Source: Propionibacterium australiense (GTDB taxonomy: Bacteria; Actinomycetota; Actinomycetes; Propionibacteriales; Propionibacteriaceae). Taken from it: a stretch of DNA of 64,000 bases. Shown here one piece after another: positions 8,691 to 17,744 of this stretch. The stretch is taken from the NCBI RefSeq assembly GCF_003666605.1, contig NZ_RCIV01000013.1:16301-80300 (forward strand), written 5' to 3'. The stretch's first letter is position 1. Each line of letters begins with the position of its first letter. The notes under the pieces are model-generated. The model searched no databases and was not told the DNA's origin. It saw only the letters and a program-made list of their open reading frames with translations. A program made the translations under genes and the position numbers.

Positions 8691-9523
8691 CAATCGGCGC
8701 CGCCCGTGAGTAGTGCCAACTCTTCCGCGGTGAGACCACCACTGGCGTCCGTCGGACGTGCAGGCGCGACGTCATCGGTCTTCATGGGCCGAATGCCCTC
8801 CGCCTCCAACCGTGCTGCCACAATGCGCGGGTCGCGCTCGCCCTCCAGCCGTGCAATGGCCGCGGGCGTGATGAGATCCCAGCGGTACGCATAGGTGGCT
8901 CGTGCCAGGAGTTCCTGCGGTGCCCGAGGTGTCCTGGCTTGGTCAACGAGCGCCTGGTACTCCGCGCGCCACCCGAACTGTGAAGCGAGGCTCCCCGAGG
9001 TCATCGAGTTCCACTCACGGTAGGCGTCCTGGTCGATGGCGCCGATCTCTCGCAGCTGGATCGCCACCATGCCAGGCGAGGCCATGTACCTCTGCACGAG
9101 GTCTGACAGCAGGGCGAGGGTGGCCGCTGCGCTGTTCGCTGCGGCCTTGGCGGCATCGGCGGCATCGAGAGGGACGAGAAGGTGCCGGGCGAAGGCATCC
9201 GCCTGGATCTCCTCCGGCGTGCGCTCCCCCCAGTCGCCGTGGTCGAGATACCGGTCCACGTTACTCAGCCGCAAGTGCCCCAACTCGTGGGCCAGCGTCG
9301 ACCTGAGTCGCATCGGATGGACTGTGCATCCGACCGCCATCATGTACCGATCGCCGAGGCGCATGGTCATGCCATGCCCCGGCGCAGGCGCATCGACGTA
9401 GGCGACGCCGATGCCCATCGTCCGCTCGATGAGCCGCGCCATGTTCACGATCGGTTCGGCACCCAGGTTGAACTCGAGCCGAAACTCCTCAGCCGCTTCC
9501 CGGCCAGCACTCTCGTTGCTCAC
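8690..9523 (-). CDS. ImmA/IrrE-family metallopeptidase
   Basis: 277 aa. The zinc site is plain: LAHELGHLRL at about residues 77-86 gives HExxH, with the third ligand in EEIQADAFARHLLVP about 25 residues later, as in ImmA/IrrE (COG2856). These are cytosolic peptidases that cleave a partner XRE repressor to induce genes, for example ImmA on ImmR and IrrE on DdrO. The partner here would be the XRE protein encoded just upstream, whose stop overlaps this GTG start (GTGA). About 120 residues after the peptidase core have no recognisable domain and may sense the trigger. The next gene, also overlapping, encodes a PIN-like RNase, so the operon looks like a repressor-protease-effector module. Confidence 0.85.
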   Translation of the reverse strand: MSNESAGREAAEEFRLEFNLGAEPIVNMARLIERTMGIGVAYVDAPAPGHGMTMRLGDRYMMAVGCTVHPMRLRSTLAHELGHLRLSNVDRYLDHGDWGERTPEEIQADAFARHLLVPLDAADAAKAAANSAAATLALLSDLVQRYMASPGMVAIQLREIGAIDQDAYREWNSMTSGSLASQFGWRAEYQALVDQARTPRAPQELLARATYAYRWDLITPAAIARLEGERDPRIVAARLEAEGIRPMKTDDVAPARPTDASGGLTAEELALLTGGAD

Positions 9524-9861
9524 GCGACTTCCGGTACGCCGAGCTCGTCGAGGCGTCGGGCCAGCCCGAAGGCATAGATCATGTAGTCGGCGAGGGCCTT
9601 GGAACCAGCATCATCCGTCCGGCCGGCACATAGCACCTGATCGGCCAGGGTGTTGGTGCCCAGCAGATCGGCGACCAGTACGCCGCAGGCGTCAGCCAGA
9701 ACCGACAATTCCGCGATCGATGCCTCTCGGTGCCCGGCCTCGATCCGGTGGATCGTCGACTGCGAGATCCCGGTGTACTGCTCCAGGTCACGCTGAGTCA
9801 GCCCGAGGGTTTCACGTGCTTCGACCAACCGCCTCCCGATCCGAGCATCAACATCAGACAT
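9520..9861 (-). CDS. XRE-family HTH regulator
   Basis: 113 aa. A lambda-repressor-type HTH fills residues 6-62: IGRRLVEARETLGLTQRDLEQYTG (helices 1-2), then ISQSTIHRIEAGHREASIAELSVLADACG. The last 50 residues contain the segment AGSKALADYMIYAFGLARRLDELG, a likely site for dimerisation or peptidase recognition. It is the first gene of the three-gene overlapping operon with the ImmA/IrrE peptidase and the PIN-like protein, and probably represses the operon promoter until cleaved. The start ATG at 9861 is the only reasonable one; a GAGGAG sequence lies 12 nt upstream. Confidence 0.87.
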   Translation of the reverse strand: MSDVDARIGRRLVEARETLGLTQRDLEQYTGISQSTIHRIEAGHREASIAELSVLADACGVLVADLLGTNTLADQVLCAGRTDDAGSKALADYMIYAFGLARRLDELGVPEVA

Positions 9862-9864
9862 GGT

Positions 9865-9892
9865 GAATCACGCTCCTCAGTTTTTGATTCTA
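9865..9892 (-). promoter_or_regulatory. promoter and candidate operator of the XRE-ImmA-PIN operon
   Basis: A TAGAAT -10-like hexamer lies at 9887-9892 (minus strand). The inverted repeat GAATCA (9865-9870) and TGATTC (9885-9890), 14 nt apart, spans from the -10 into the ribosome site just before the XRE gene. This is a plausible autoregulatory site; the assignment rests on symmetry and position only. Confidence 0.35.
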
Positions 9893-10016
9893 CTCCACGG
9901 GTGGCCGCCCGTCAGCCCCTTGTTGGCTGAGAAGAGATCGTTCGCGTCACACGCCATCCGGTCGCACCACTGAGGGCACCACCATCCCCGAGTACAGATT
10001 TCCGGCCGGGTCCATC

Positions 10017-13000
10017 TCAGGCCAGCAGCCCGCGGATGTCGTCCAGGGTCAGGGCGCCGCTGCTCAGCGCCTCGTCGCCCACCACCTGGTCGAACAGATC
10101 GCGTTTGCGCTGCTGCAGCTCCACGACCTTCTCCTCGACGGTGTCGGCCGACACGAGACGGTAGACCATCACCTGCTTGTCCTGGCCGATGCGGTGGGTG
10201 CGGTCGATGGCCTGGCGCTCGGCGGCCGGGTTCCACCACGGGTCGAGGACGAAGACGTAGTCGGCCTCGGTGAGGGTGAGGCCGAAGCCGCCGGCCTTCA
10301 GCGAGATGAGGAACGCCGTCGCGTCGCCCTCCTTGAAGGCCCGCACCCGCTCCTCGCGGCGGCGGGTGCGCCCGTCCAGGTACTCCCAGCCGATCTGCTC
10401 CTCGCTGAGCCGGTCGCGGACCAGCCGCAGGAAGCTCGTGAACTGGCTGAACACGAGCGCCCGGTGCCCGGCCTGGGCCAGCGAGTGCAGCTGTTCGACG
10501 AGCGAGTCGATCTTCTCCGAGCCGACGGCCAGGTCGCTCTTGTCCAGCAGGCCCGGGTGCAGGCTGAGCTGGCGCAGCCGGGTGAGGGCGGCGAGGATCT
10601 CGATGCGATGCGTGCGCGCATTGTCGTCGAGCAGGCCCAGGACCCGCATCCGGGTGGCGGCCAGCTCGCGGTCGTAGATGCGGCGGTGGGCGCGGCTCAG
10701 CGCGATCGGCACGACGAACTCCTGCTTGGGCGGCAGCTCGGCGGCCACCTGCTCCTTGGTGCGGCGCAGCATGAGCGGGCGGGTGCGCCGGTGCAGCAGC
10801 TCCAGCCGGTCCGGCTGCTCGCCCGACTCGATCGGGCGGGCGAAGGCGGTCTGGAAGTGCTTCGGTTCGGGGAACAGGCCCGGCGCCGCGATCGACAGCA
10901 GGCTCCACAGGTCCATCAGGGAGTTCTCCAGCGGTGTGCCGGTGATGACCAGCCGCATGCGCGCCAGCAGGCGCCGCACGATGGAATAGGTCTTGGCGGT
11001 GTGGTTCTTGACGAACTGCGCCTCGTCGAGCACGAGCAGCCCCCACTCGAGCGAGGTGAAACTCGCCTCGTCCAGCCGCACGAGCGTGTACGAGGCCACG
11101 ACGATGTCGGCGTCCTCGACCGCCCGGGCGAGCGGGACACCGGACTTGCTGGCCGTCTGGTCGATGACGACGACCCGCAGCGAGGGCGCGAACTTGCCGG
11201 TCTCGCCCGTCCACGCGGCCATGACCGAGGTGGGGGCGATGACCAGCGCCGGGTGCGTCAGCTCACCGTCCTGCTTGGCGCGCGCGATGAGTGCCAGGGT
11301 CTGCAGCGTCTTGCCCAGGCCCATGTCGTCGGCGAGGATGCCGCCGAGCCCGGCCGTCCACAGGGCACTCAGCCACTGGTAGCCCTCGACCTGGTAGGGA
11401 CGCAGCTCGGCCCCGATCGTGCCCGGCACGGCGGGCGGCGTGGTCTCGTCGAGGCGCAGGAGCGCGGCGACCGAGCGCTGCCAGCGTGCCGAGGCGGCGG
11501 TGATGACGCCGGATGCCTGCAGGTCCTGCCACATGCCCAGGTCCCAGCGGCTCAGACGCATCCGGCCGGTCTCCGGGTCGGCGAGACGCGACGCCTCGTC
11601 GGCGAGGTGCCGCAGCGGGTCCAGCTCGGGTCGCTCCAGGTCGATCCAGGCCCCGTCGTCGAGCAGGACGTGGTCGTCCCCGGCGGCCATGGCCGTCAGC
11701 AGCAGCGTCACCGGCACCTGCCGGTCGCCGACCTGGACCCCGACCGACAGGCCGAACCAGTCGGTCGAGTGGGCGAGCGTGGCGTCCTCGATGGCCGAGG
11801 TGGCCCCGAGGGGTCCGTCGGGCTCGTCGTCGAAGATCTCGATGCTCAGCCGCGGGGCGGCGGTGAGCTCGGTGTAGCCGGGGCGCACCCCGATGGACTC
11901 GACGAGCACATCGGGGTCGGCCTCCAGCACCGGCAGCCCGTGGGCGACGAAGTCGAGCAGCGCGCGCCCGGACAGCTCGGCCGACAAGCCGCCGACGAGG
12001 GCGTGCACCCGGTCGAGGAGCCGGCGCGTCTGGTCGCTGATGAGGCCGGCAGGGCAGCGCTCGAGTTCGAGCCGGGTGCTGTGGCCGGCCGAGGCGAGGG
12101 TGACGCCGCTGCGCAGCGACGCCCGCCCGAGCTGGCTGAAGTCGATCTGCACCCACACCCCGCTGACCGGCGGCTCGTTGATGTCGACCCTCTCGTCACT
12201 GCTCGTCAACTGCACGTGCCCGCGCAGCTGCGGGGCGTACAGGCTCAGGAAGCGCGGCAGGTCCGCGGCCGGCAGTGCCAGTGCGGGTGCCGCGGCGAGC
12301 AGGGGGCGCACCGCCTGGTCGACGGAGTGGTCGAGCTCGGTGAGGCGCAGTTCACCGCGGGGCTCGGTGCGCAGGATGCCGTGGGCGGGTTCGCCGAGCA
12401 GCGTCCAGCCGGGCCGGAAGGGCTCGATGCGGTCCTCGTGCCGCAGCTGCACCTGCAGCTCGTAGTCGTCGCCGGATGCGGCCAGATCGAGGCAGAGCGA
12501 GGCCTTCGCCGGGTCCAGGTGCACGCGGGCGTGGCGGCGGTCGCCCAGGTCGTGCAGCAGTTCGACGCCCGCGCCGACGGCCCGGCGCAGCTGCGCCCAG
12601 ACCTCGGCCGGCAGTGACTCGAGCGTCGTGCGGTTCATCGCGTAGGTGTCATCGGCGCTCAGCAGCTGCGCCAGCCCCAGGACGGCGGCGCGCTGGTCGG
12701 AGCGGGCCTGCACCATGGCGGGGGAGTCGATGAGGTCGCGCCAGCGCACGCGCTTGCTCACCCAGTCGCCGTCCACGCTCGTGCGCAGCAGGTGCAGGTG
12801 CCAGCGCCCCGACGAGGAGTAGTCGTAGCCGGCCATGCCGGCGCTCTCGAAGACGACGGCGAGTTTGCGGGTGCCGCCCTGTTCGGGGGCCAGCCGGGCC
12901 ATGGCGCGCTCCCACGAGCTGGTCGGTGCCGGTGTCGCGTCCGCGGTCCTGCCCTCGAGGACGAGCTGAGCGGCCGAACGGCTGCTCATGAGCAGCGCGG

Positions 13001-13304
13001 CCGCGTGCTTGCAGTCCTTGCCCTTCGGGCAGGTGCACGAGTCCGACCAGGTGACGACGCGCTGGCCCGCGCAGATGAAACGGATCGAGGTGTCGTACGG
13101 CGACGACAGGGTGCCCTGCACGTGTCCCGACAGCGTCGCGGTGTCCAACCGGACGTCGGTGACGACACCGGCCTGGCCGGCGTAGGCGGCACCCCGCTCG
13201 AACGAACGCTGCGGGTAGTGGTTGAGCAGGATCTCATCGCTCAACCTGGCCAGCCAGCGCAGCTGGACCGAGGCCGCGGGATCGTAGTCGAGGTGCGCGT
13301 TCAT
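10017..13304 (-). CDS. SWIM zinc-finger SNF2-family helicase
   Basis: 1095 aa from the ATG at 13304. A longer upstream frame exists but is low-complexity, and a TAGACT -10 sits 7 nt before this ATG. Domains in order: a SWIM zinc finger with CTCPKGKDCKH (ligands about C90, C92, C98, H100); a long middle region of about 500 residues typical of bacterial SNF2 proteins; the SNF2 ATPase core with Walker A DDMGLGKT near residue 660 and the Walker B box LDEAQ near 755; and the helicase C-terminal half with VFSQFTSFLRLV near 950, ending in TDLHRIGQ-like motifs (here DRTHRIGQDKQVMVYRLV). These are double-strand DNA translocases of the RapA/HepA-like branch. The substrate of this one is unknown. It is transcribed divergently from nfo, which hints at DNA repair. 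Confidence 0.92.
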   Translation of the reverse strand: MNAHLDYDPAASVQLRWLARLSDEILLNHYPQRSFERGAAYAGQAGVVTDVRLDTATLSGHVQGTLSSPYDTSIRFICAGQRVVTWSDSCTCPKGKDCKHAAALLMSSRSAAQLVLEGRTADATPAPTSSWERAMARLAPEQGGTRKLAVVFESAGMAGYDYSSSGRWHLHLLRTSVDGDWVSKRVRWRDLIDSPAMVQARSDQRAAVLGLAQLLSADDTYAMNRTTLESLPAEVWAQLRRAVGAGVELLHDLGDRRHARVHLDPAKASLCLDLAASGDDYELQVQLRHEDRIEPFRPGWTLLGEPAHGILRTEPRGELRLTELDHSVDQAVRPLLAAAPALALPAADLPRFLSLYAPQLRGHVQLTSSDERVDINEPPVSGVWVQIDFSQLGRASLRSGVTLASAGHSTRLELERCPAGLISDQTRRLLDRVHALVGGLSAELSGRALLDFVAHGLPVLEADPDVLVESIGVRPGYTELTAAPRLSIEIFDDEPDGPLGATSAIEDATLAHSTDWFGLSVGVQVGDRQVPVTLLLTAMAAGDDHVLLDDGAWIDLERPELDPLRHLADEASRLADPETGRMRLSRWDLGMWQDLQASGVITAASARWQRSVAALLRLDETTPPAVPGTIGAELRPYQVEGYQWLSALWTAGLGGILADDMGLGKTLQTLALIARAKQDGELTHPALVIAPTSVMAAWTGETGKFAPSLRVVVIDQTASKSGVPLARAVEDADIVVASYTLVRLDEASFTSLEWGLLVLDEAQFVKNHTAKTYSIVRRLLARMRLVITGTPLENSLMDLWSLLSIAAPGLFPEPKHFQTAFARPIESGEQPDRLELLHRRTRPLMLRRTKEQVAAELPPKQEFVVPIALSRAHRRIYDRELAATRMRVLGLLDDNARTHRIEILAALTRLRQLSLHPGLLDKSDLAVGSEKIDSLVEQLHSLAQAGHRALVFSQFTSFLRLVRDRLSEEQIGWEYLDGRTRRREERVRAFKEGDATAFLISLKAGGFGLTLTEADYVFVLDPWWNPAAERQAIDRTHRIGQDKQVMVYRLVSADTVEEKVVELQQRKRDLFDQVVGDEALSSGALTLDDIRGLLA

Positions 13305-13612
13305 CCGGCCAAGTCTAGGCATGATTGCCGGACGAGGCGAAGTGGGGAACGCCGGGCTGCCGGTGCTGCCGCGGGCAGGCGGCCCAGCCGACGGGCCGCA
13401 CCGCACCGCCCCGGCCAGGGCGCTGATCCGCCGCGGCACGAATCGGGCCGGGGACTCCGCCGAAGCTCTCAGGGTCTCTGCGACGCGGCTCCAGCGCCGA
13501 GCCAGGTGCACCGTGCCCGGCGGGGGACACCGACCCGGGCCGTTCCCCCCTCGTTGCGCGGTTCGGCCTCCCTCACGCTGGGTGTACGCGCCCCGCCCAC
13601 TAGGCTCACGGT
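13305..13612. promoter_or_regulatory. divergent control region between the SNF2 gene and nfo, with two leaderless -10 elements
   Basis: The gene-free 308 bp hold a TAGACT -10 (13312-13317, minus strand) 7 nt before the SNF2 ATG and a TAGGCT -10 (13601-13606, plus strand) 6 nt before the nfo ATG. Neither gene has a Shine-Dalgarno site. The middle 280 bp are GC-rich, and I see no gene or RNA in them. Confidence 0.45.
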
Positions 13613-14407
13613 ATGTCAGTTCGGATCGGTTCTCACGTCGACGAGAAGGACCCCGTTGGTGAGGCTGCCGTGCGCGGCGCCGAGGTCGCCCAGATCAGCC
13701 TGGGCGACCCGCAGAGCTGGAAGGGGCCGGTCCTCGACTACGAGGGCGGTCCGCAGGCGCTGCGTGCCGCCGCCGAGGCGGCGGACCTGATGCTCGTCGT
13801 CCACGCGCCCTTCGTCATCAACGTGGCCAGCACCAACAACCGCATCCGGGTGCCGAGCCGCCGCCTGCTGCAGAAGCACGTCGACATGGCGGCCGAACTC
13901 GGCGCGATCGGGGTCGTCGTCCACGGCGGCCACGTCACGGCGAAGGACGACCCCGAGGCCGGCTACGCGAACTGGGTCAAGGCCGTGGACGGGCTGGACG
14001 CCAAGGTACCGATCCTCATCGAGAACACGGCGGGCGGGCAGCACGCCATGGCCCGCCGCCTGGAGTCCCTCGACAGGCTGTGGACGGCGCTCGGGGCGGT
14101 CGACGGCGGCGACAGGATCGGCTTCTGCCTCGACACCTGCCACGCCCACGGCGCCGGGCTGGGGCTCGACGGCCTCGTCGAGCGGGTCATGGCCGTCACC
14201 GGACGCATCGACCTGGTGCACGCCAACGATTCCCGCGACGAACCGGGCACCGGTGCGGACCGGCACGCCAATCTCGGCCAGGGCCTGGCCGACGCCGAGG
14301 CCATCGCACGCATCGTCGCCACGGCCGGGGCACCCGCCATCGTCGAGACCCCCGGCGGGGCCGAGGCCCAGGCCGCCGACATCGCCTGGCTGCGAGCGAG
14401 GATCTGA
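13613..14407 (+). CDS. nfo: deoxyribonuclease IV (AP endonuclease, Nfo family)
   Basis: 264 aa. It cleaves the phosphodiester bond 5' of abasic sites and removes 3'-blocking groups in base excision repair. The AP-endonuclease family 2 TIM-barrel motifs are all visible: GSHV at residues 6-9, VVHGGHV near 103 (metal-binding His), IENTAGG near 139 (metal-binding Glu), CLDTCHAHGAG near 170, and the last signature HANDSRDEPGTGADRHANLGQG near 202-223. The length is close to the 270-285 aa of the family. The start is the ATG at 13613, preceded at 6 nt by TAGGCT, so it is probably leaderless. The acyl-CoA synthetase gene begins 1 nt after its stop. Confidence 0.93.
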   Translation: MSVRIGSHVDEKDPVGEAAVRGAEVAQISLGDPQSWKGPVLDYEGGPQALRAAAEAADLMLVVHAPFVINVASTNNRIRVPSRRLLQKHVDMAAELGAIGVVVHGGHVTAKDDPEAGYANWVKAVDGLDAKVPILIENTAGGQHAMARRLESLDRLWTALGAVDGGDRIGFCLDTCHAHGAGLGLDGLVERVMAVTGRIDLVHANDSRDEPGTGADRHANLGQGLADAEAIARIVATAGAPAIVETPGGAEAQAADIAWLRARI

Positions 14408-14408
14408 C

Positions 14409-16340
14409 ATGTCACACCACCGCCCGCTGCACTACGCGCAGGACAACGTCGCTCTCATGTTCAAGGCCGCGGCCGCCCGCTACAGCCACCGTCCGGCCAC
14501 CCGGGTGCGCGTCGGAGACGAGGGCGCGGTCTGGGACATCGCCACCTACCGCGAGTTGGACGAACGCGTCACCCAGATCGCCTGCGCACTGCTCCGGCAG
14601 GGCATCACCGCCGGTGACCGTGTCGGTATCTACGCCCGCAACCGTCCCGAGTGGACCCAGGCCGACCTGGCCTGCCAGTACATCGGCGCCGTCCCGGTGC
14701 CGATCTACGCGACGAACACGCCCGAGCAGGCCGCCCACATCGCCGGCGACTGCCAGATGGTCGCCGCCTTCGCCGGTAGCGCCCAGGAGACCGCCACCAT
14801 GATCGAGGCGGCCACCTCGGTACCGAGCCTGCGCCTGGTCGTCTCGATGGACCCGTGCGACGACGACCCCCGGCACGGCACAGCCTGGGACGGCGAGTTC
14901 TGCTGGCTCGCCGATTTCGCGCCCGCCGGTGAACCCGCCGACACCGCCCTTGCGGCCGAGGTCGATGCCCGGCTGGCGTCGGCCACCGGCGACGACCTGT
15001 ACAGCATCATCTACACCTCGGGCACCACCGGCGAACCGAAGGGCGTCATGCTCGCCCACCGCGCGATGATCGCCGAGTTCCGGGCCCTCGACGAGATATT
15101 CGACATCGGTCCCGCCGAGCACTCGCTGTGCTTCCTGCCCCTCTCACACGCCCTCGAACGGGCCTGGACGGCCTATCTGTGGGCGCACGGCTGCATGAAC
15201 ACCTACGTCACCGACACCCGCAGCATCGCCGAACTCATGCCGCTGGCGCGCCCGACCATGGTGGTCGCCGTCCCCAAGCTCTACGAGACGATCATGACGA
15301 TGGCCCGCGAACAGGCCGCCGGATCGCGGCTCCGCAAGCGCCTCTTCGACTGGTCGATCGGTGTCGGCGCCAGGGTGCAGGCCGCGTACAACAACGGCGA
15401 GTACCCGTCGCTGCGCGACCGCGCGAAACTGCTCGCGGCCGACCGGCTCGTCCTGAGCAAGATCCGGGGCGCCATCGGCGGCCCGAAGAAGATGCTCGTC
15501 AGCGGCGGTGCTCCCCTTTCGCGGGAGGCCGCGTTGTTCTTCGGCGCGGCCGGGCTGCAGATCCTCAACGGCTACGGCATGACCGAGGCGGCCCCGCTCA
15601 TCTCCTTCAACTCGCACTCGCACTGGCAGCGCGGCAGCGTCGGACGGGTCATGAGCGGCGGGCGGCTGCGCATCGGCCCCGAGAACGAGATCCTCTACAC
15701 CGGCCCCAACCTCATGGACGGCTACTGGGGCGACGAGGAGGCCACGGACCGGGCCTTCTGGACAGACGAGGACGGCACCCGCTGGCTGCGGACCGGTGAT
15801 GCCGGCAGGATCAACCACAAGGGCTATCTGTTCATCACCGACCGGCTGAAGGACATCATCGTCACCAAGGGAGGCAAGAACATCGCGCCCCAGCCCATCG
15901 AGGCGCTGCTGCAGGCCGACCCCCTGTTCGAGCAGGCGGTCCTGCTCGGCAACGACAGGCCGTTCCTGACGCTCCTGGTGAAACCCTCGCTGCCCACGAT
16001 GGGTGAGATCGCCGAGAAACTGCAGATCCAGTACGGCCACGTCAACGAGCTCTTCACGAACCCGCGCGTCGTCGAGGAGGTCAAGGCCCGTGCGGCCCGG
16101 CTCACCGGCTCGCTGCCCAAGCACGAGCAGTTCAGGGAGCTGCACCTGTCACCCGAGGAGTTCTCCATCGCGAACGGCCTTCTCACCCCGACGTTGAAGG
16201 TGAAGCGACGGGAGGTCGAGCGGCGTTTCGCCGACGTCATCGACCAGATGTACGCCCGCTTCTCCGAGCGGCGCGACAGGAGCCTCGGGGTGGACCAGGG
16301 GCGCGCGGCGGCGGAGACCGGGGTGGGCCCGGCTGCGTAG
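14409..16340 (+). CDS. long-chain fatty-acid-CoA ligase (AMP-forming)
   Basis: 643 aa from the ATG at 14409, with GAGG 8 nt upstream and only 1 nt after the nfo stop. It activates fatty acids to acyl-CoA through an acyl-adenylate. The AMP-binding signature IIYTSGTTGEPKGVML is at about 200-215, LNGYGMTEAAP is the ATP/adenylate motif A5 near 395, and the hinge YLFITDRLKDIIVTKGGKNIAP lies near 475-495 with its conserved D, R and K residues. The length of over 600 and the ..RLKDIIVTKGGKN.. hinge place it with the FadD15/FACL-type long-chain synthetases. Coupling to nfo is probably only positional. The TetR regulator that follows within 10 nt may control fatty-acid genes. Confidence 0.93.
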   Translation: MSHHRPLHYAQDNVALMFKAAAARYSHRPATRVRVGDEGAVWDIATYRELDERVTQIACALLRQGITAGDRVGIYARNRPEWTQADLACQYIGAVPVPIYATNTPEQAAHIAGDCQMVAAFAGSAQETATMIEAATSVPSLRLVVSMDPCDDDPRHGTAWDGEFCWLADFAPAGEPADTALAAEVDARLASATGDDLYSIIYTSGTTGEPKGVMLAHRAMIAEFRALDEIFDIGPAEHSLCFLPLSHALERAWTAYLWAHGCMNTYVTDTRSIAELMPLARPTMVVAVPKLYETIMTMAREQAAGSRLRKRLFDWSIGVGARVQAAYNNGEYPSLRDRAKLLAADRLVLSKIRGAIGGPKKMLVSGGAPLSREAALFFGAAGLQILNGYGMTEAAPLISFNSHSHWQRGSVGRVMSGGRLRIGPENEILYTGPNLMDGYWGDEEATDRAFWTDEDGTRWLRTGDAGRINHKGYLFITDRLKDIIVTKGGKNIAPQPIEALLQADPLFEQAVLLGNDRPFLTLLVKPSLPTMGEIAEKLQIQYGHVNELFTNPRVVEEVKARAARLTGSLPKHEQFRELHLSPEEFSIANGLLTPTLKVKRREVERRFADVIDQMYARFSERRDRSLGVDQGRAAAETGVGPAA

Positions 16341-16343
16341 ACT
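16338..16343 (+). promoter_or_regulatory. -10 element of a probable leaderless promoter for the TetR gene
   Basis: TAGACT overlaps the last codon of the acyl-CoA ligase gene (its TAG stop is at 16338-16340) and ends 6 nt before the GTG start at 16350, with no ribosome site between. Confidence 0.4.
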
Positions 16344-16349
16344 GGCGGC

Positions 16350-16928
16350 GTGCCCGAACAGCCTCGAAGCATCCGCAGCCGCCAGGCGATCATCGAGGCG
16401 ACTGCCGATCTCATCGGAAGACAGGGCGTCAGCGGCACGTCGGTGGCGGACATCATCAGGGCCTCGGGCACCTCGACGGGGGCGATCTACCACCACTTCG
16501 GCAGTAAGCAGGAGATCATCGTCGAGACCGCCCGGCAGGCGCTCCACTGGCCGATGACCGCCATCACCGAGTACTTCGACAACCCCGCATCCCCGGCAGA
16601 CCTGTTCGGCTACGCGGTCGAGGCGCTGCGCTTCGGCCCCGAACTGGGTGAACTGCTCGTCCAGCTCGGCGCGGGCGGCCTCAGCGACGACGAACTGGGC
16701 CGGGCGCTGCGCGCCGAGTTCAGCCAGCTGCGCGACGGACTCGACCTGACCCTTGGTTCGTGGGCCCGCAACCAGGGCCTGCCGCAGGAGCGGGTACGTG
16801 GCCTGGCCGAGATGCTCGTCGGGCTGATCCTCGGGTTCGCCACCCAGCGCGCCCTCGTCGACGACTTCGACGAGGCAGCCTACGAGGTCCAGGGCCGTGC
16901 GATGCTCGCGGCAGCGGTGGCCGGCTGA
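16350..16928 (+). CDS. TetR-family transcriptional regulator
   Basis: 192 aa, GTG start. The N-terminal TetR HTH is textbook: RQAIIEATADLIGRQGVSGTSVADIIRASGTSTGAIYHHFGSKQEI at residues 11-56 with the YHHFGSK recognition-helix end. The C-terminal ligand domain (TetR_C type) has no identifying motif. It follows the acyl-CoA ligase gene by 9 nt and ends 24 nt before a convergent gene. By analogy with FadR/AcrR-type regulators it could sense acyl-CoA and control fadD, but the ligand cannot be read from the sequence. Confidence 0.9.
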   Translation: MPEQPRSIRSRQAIIEATADLIGRQGVSGTSVADIIRASGTSTGAIYHHFGSKQEIIVETARQALHWPMTAITEYFDNPASPADLFGYAVEALRFGPELGELLVQLGAGGLSDDELGRALRAEFSQLRDGLDLTLGSWARNQGLPQERVRGLAEMLVGLILGFATQRALVDDFDEAAYEVQGRAMLAAAVAG

Positions 16929-16952
16929 CGGCATCCTCCCCGCCCGGTCCGC

Positions 16953-17744
16953 TCAACCGCGCCCCATCAGCCGGCGGATCCGGGCGCGGGCGTCGACCAT
17001 GGCGGGGCCGTACCAGACCACCGGGCGTTCGGGCAGGATCCGTACGTCGTGGCCGGGGAAGCACTCGGGCCCGTCGTCCGGGGTGAACGGATAGGGCGCG
17101 TCGAGCAGGACGACGGCATCGGCGCCGGCCCGCTGGATCGTCTCGACGGTGACGGCCGGGTAACGCGCGGACCGCCAGCCCGCGACGTCGAGCGGCGCCA
17201 GCGGGAAACCGGAGCGGCGCAGCAGGTCTGCCGCGTAGGTGCGGGGCCCGACGACCATCCACGGGTCGCGCCAGATGCACACGACGACGCGCGCGCCAGG
17301 CTCCTCGTCCGGTGCGCTCCAGGCGCGAGAGGCCGCCGCGAGCCACTTGGGCTCCGGGGTCAGGCCGAGCGCCTCGCCCAGGAGCCGACGCAGGCTCGCC
17401 AGGGCGCCGTCGACGCTGTCCACGTCGGTGACCCACACGGCCACGCCGGCCGCGCGCAGCGCCTCGACGTCGGCGCGGCGGTTCTCCTCCCGCGCTGCGA
17501 CGACCAGATCGGGTGCCAGGGTGGTGATGGCCGCCAGGTCGGGGTTCTTCGGGCCCCGCACCCGGCGGACGGCGTGCCCGGCCCGCTCGGCCAGGTCGGC
17601 CGGGCGGACGCAGAACTCGGTGGCTCCGACGATGCGTTCGGGACAGCTCCAGGCGAGGGCCTCGGTGAGTGAGGGCACCAGGCTGACGACACGTCGGGGC
17701 AGCGCGGCCGGTTCGACGGTGTACCCGAGATCGTCGGTCGCCAT
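16953..17744 (-). CDS. helical-backbone metal-receptor protein (BtuF-like), apparently cytosolic
   Basis: 263 aa from the ATG at 17744, which has a strong GGGAGGGG site. The sequence follows the Peripla_BP_2/BtuF fold: VVSLVPSLTEALAWS at the start, GATEFCVRPADL, RVRGPKNPDLAAITTLAPDLVVAAREENRRADVEAL, WRDPWMVVGPRTYAADLL and ARYPAVTVETIQRAGADAVVLLDAPYPF. Normal members are secreted cobalamin or siderophore binders. This one has no signal peptide or lipobox, and no permease or ATPase gene is adjacent. Such 'helical backbone metal receptor' proteins without export signals are widespread in actinobacteria and their role is unsettled. A more upstream start would not add a signal sequence. Confidence 0.8.
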   Translation of the reverse strand: MATDDLGYTVEPAALPRRVVSLVPSLTEALAWSCPERIVGATEFCVRPADLAERAGHAVRRVRGPKNPDLAAITTLAPDLVVAAREENRRADVEALRAAGVAVWVTDVDSVDGALASLRRLLGEALGLTPEPKWLAAASRAWSAPDEEPGARVVVCIWRDPWMVVGPRTYAADLLRRSGFPLAPLDVAGWRSARYPAVTVETIQRAGADAVVLLDAPYPFTPDDGPECFPGHDVRILPERPVVWYGPAMVDARARIRRLMGRG

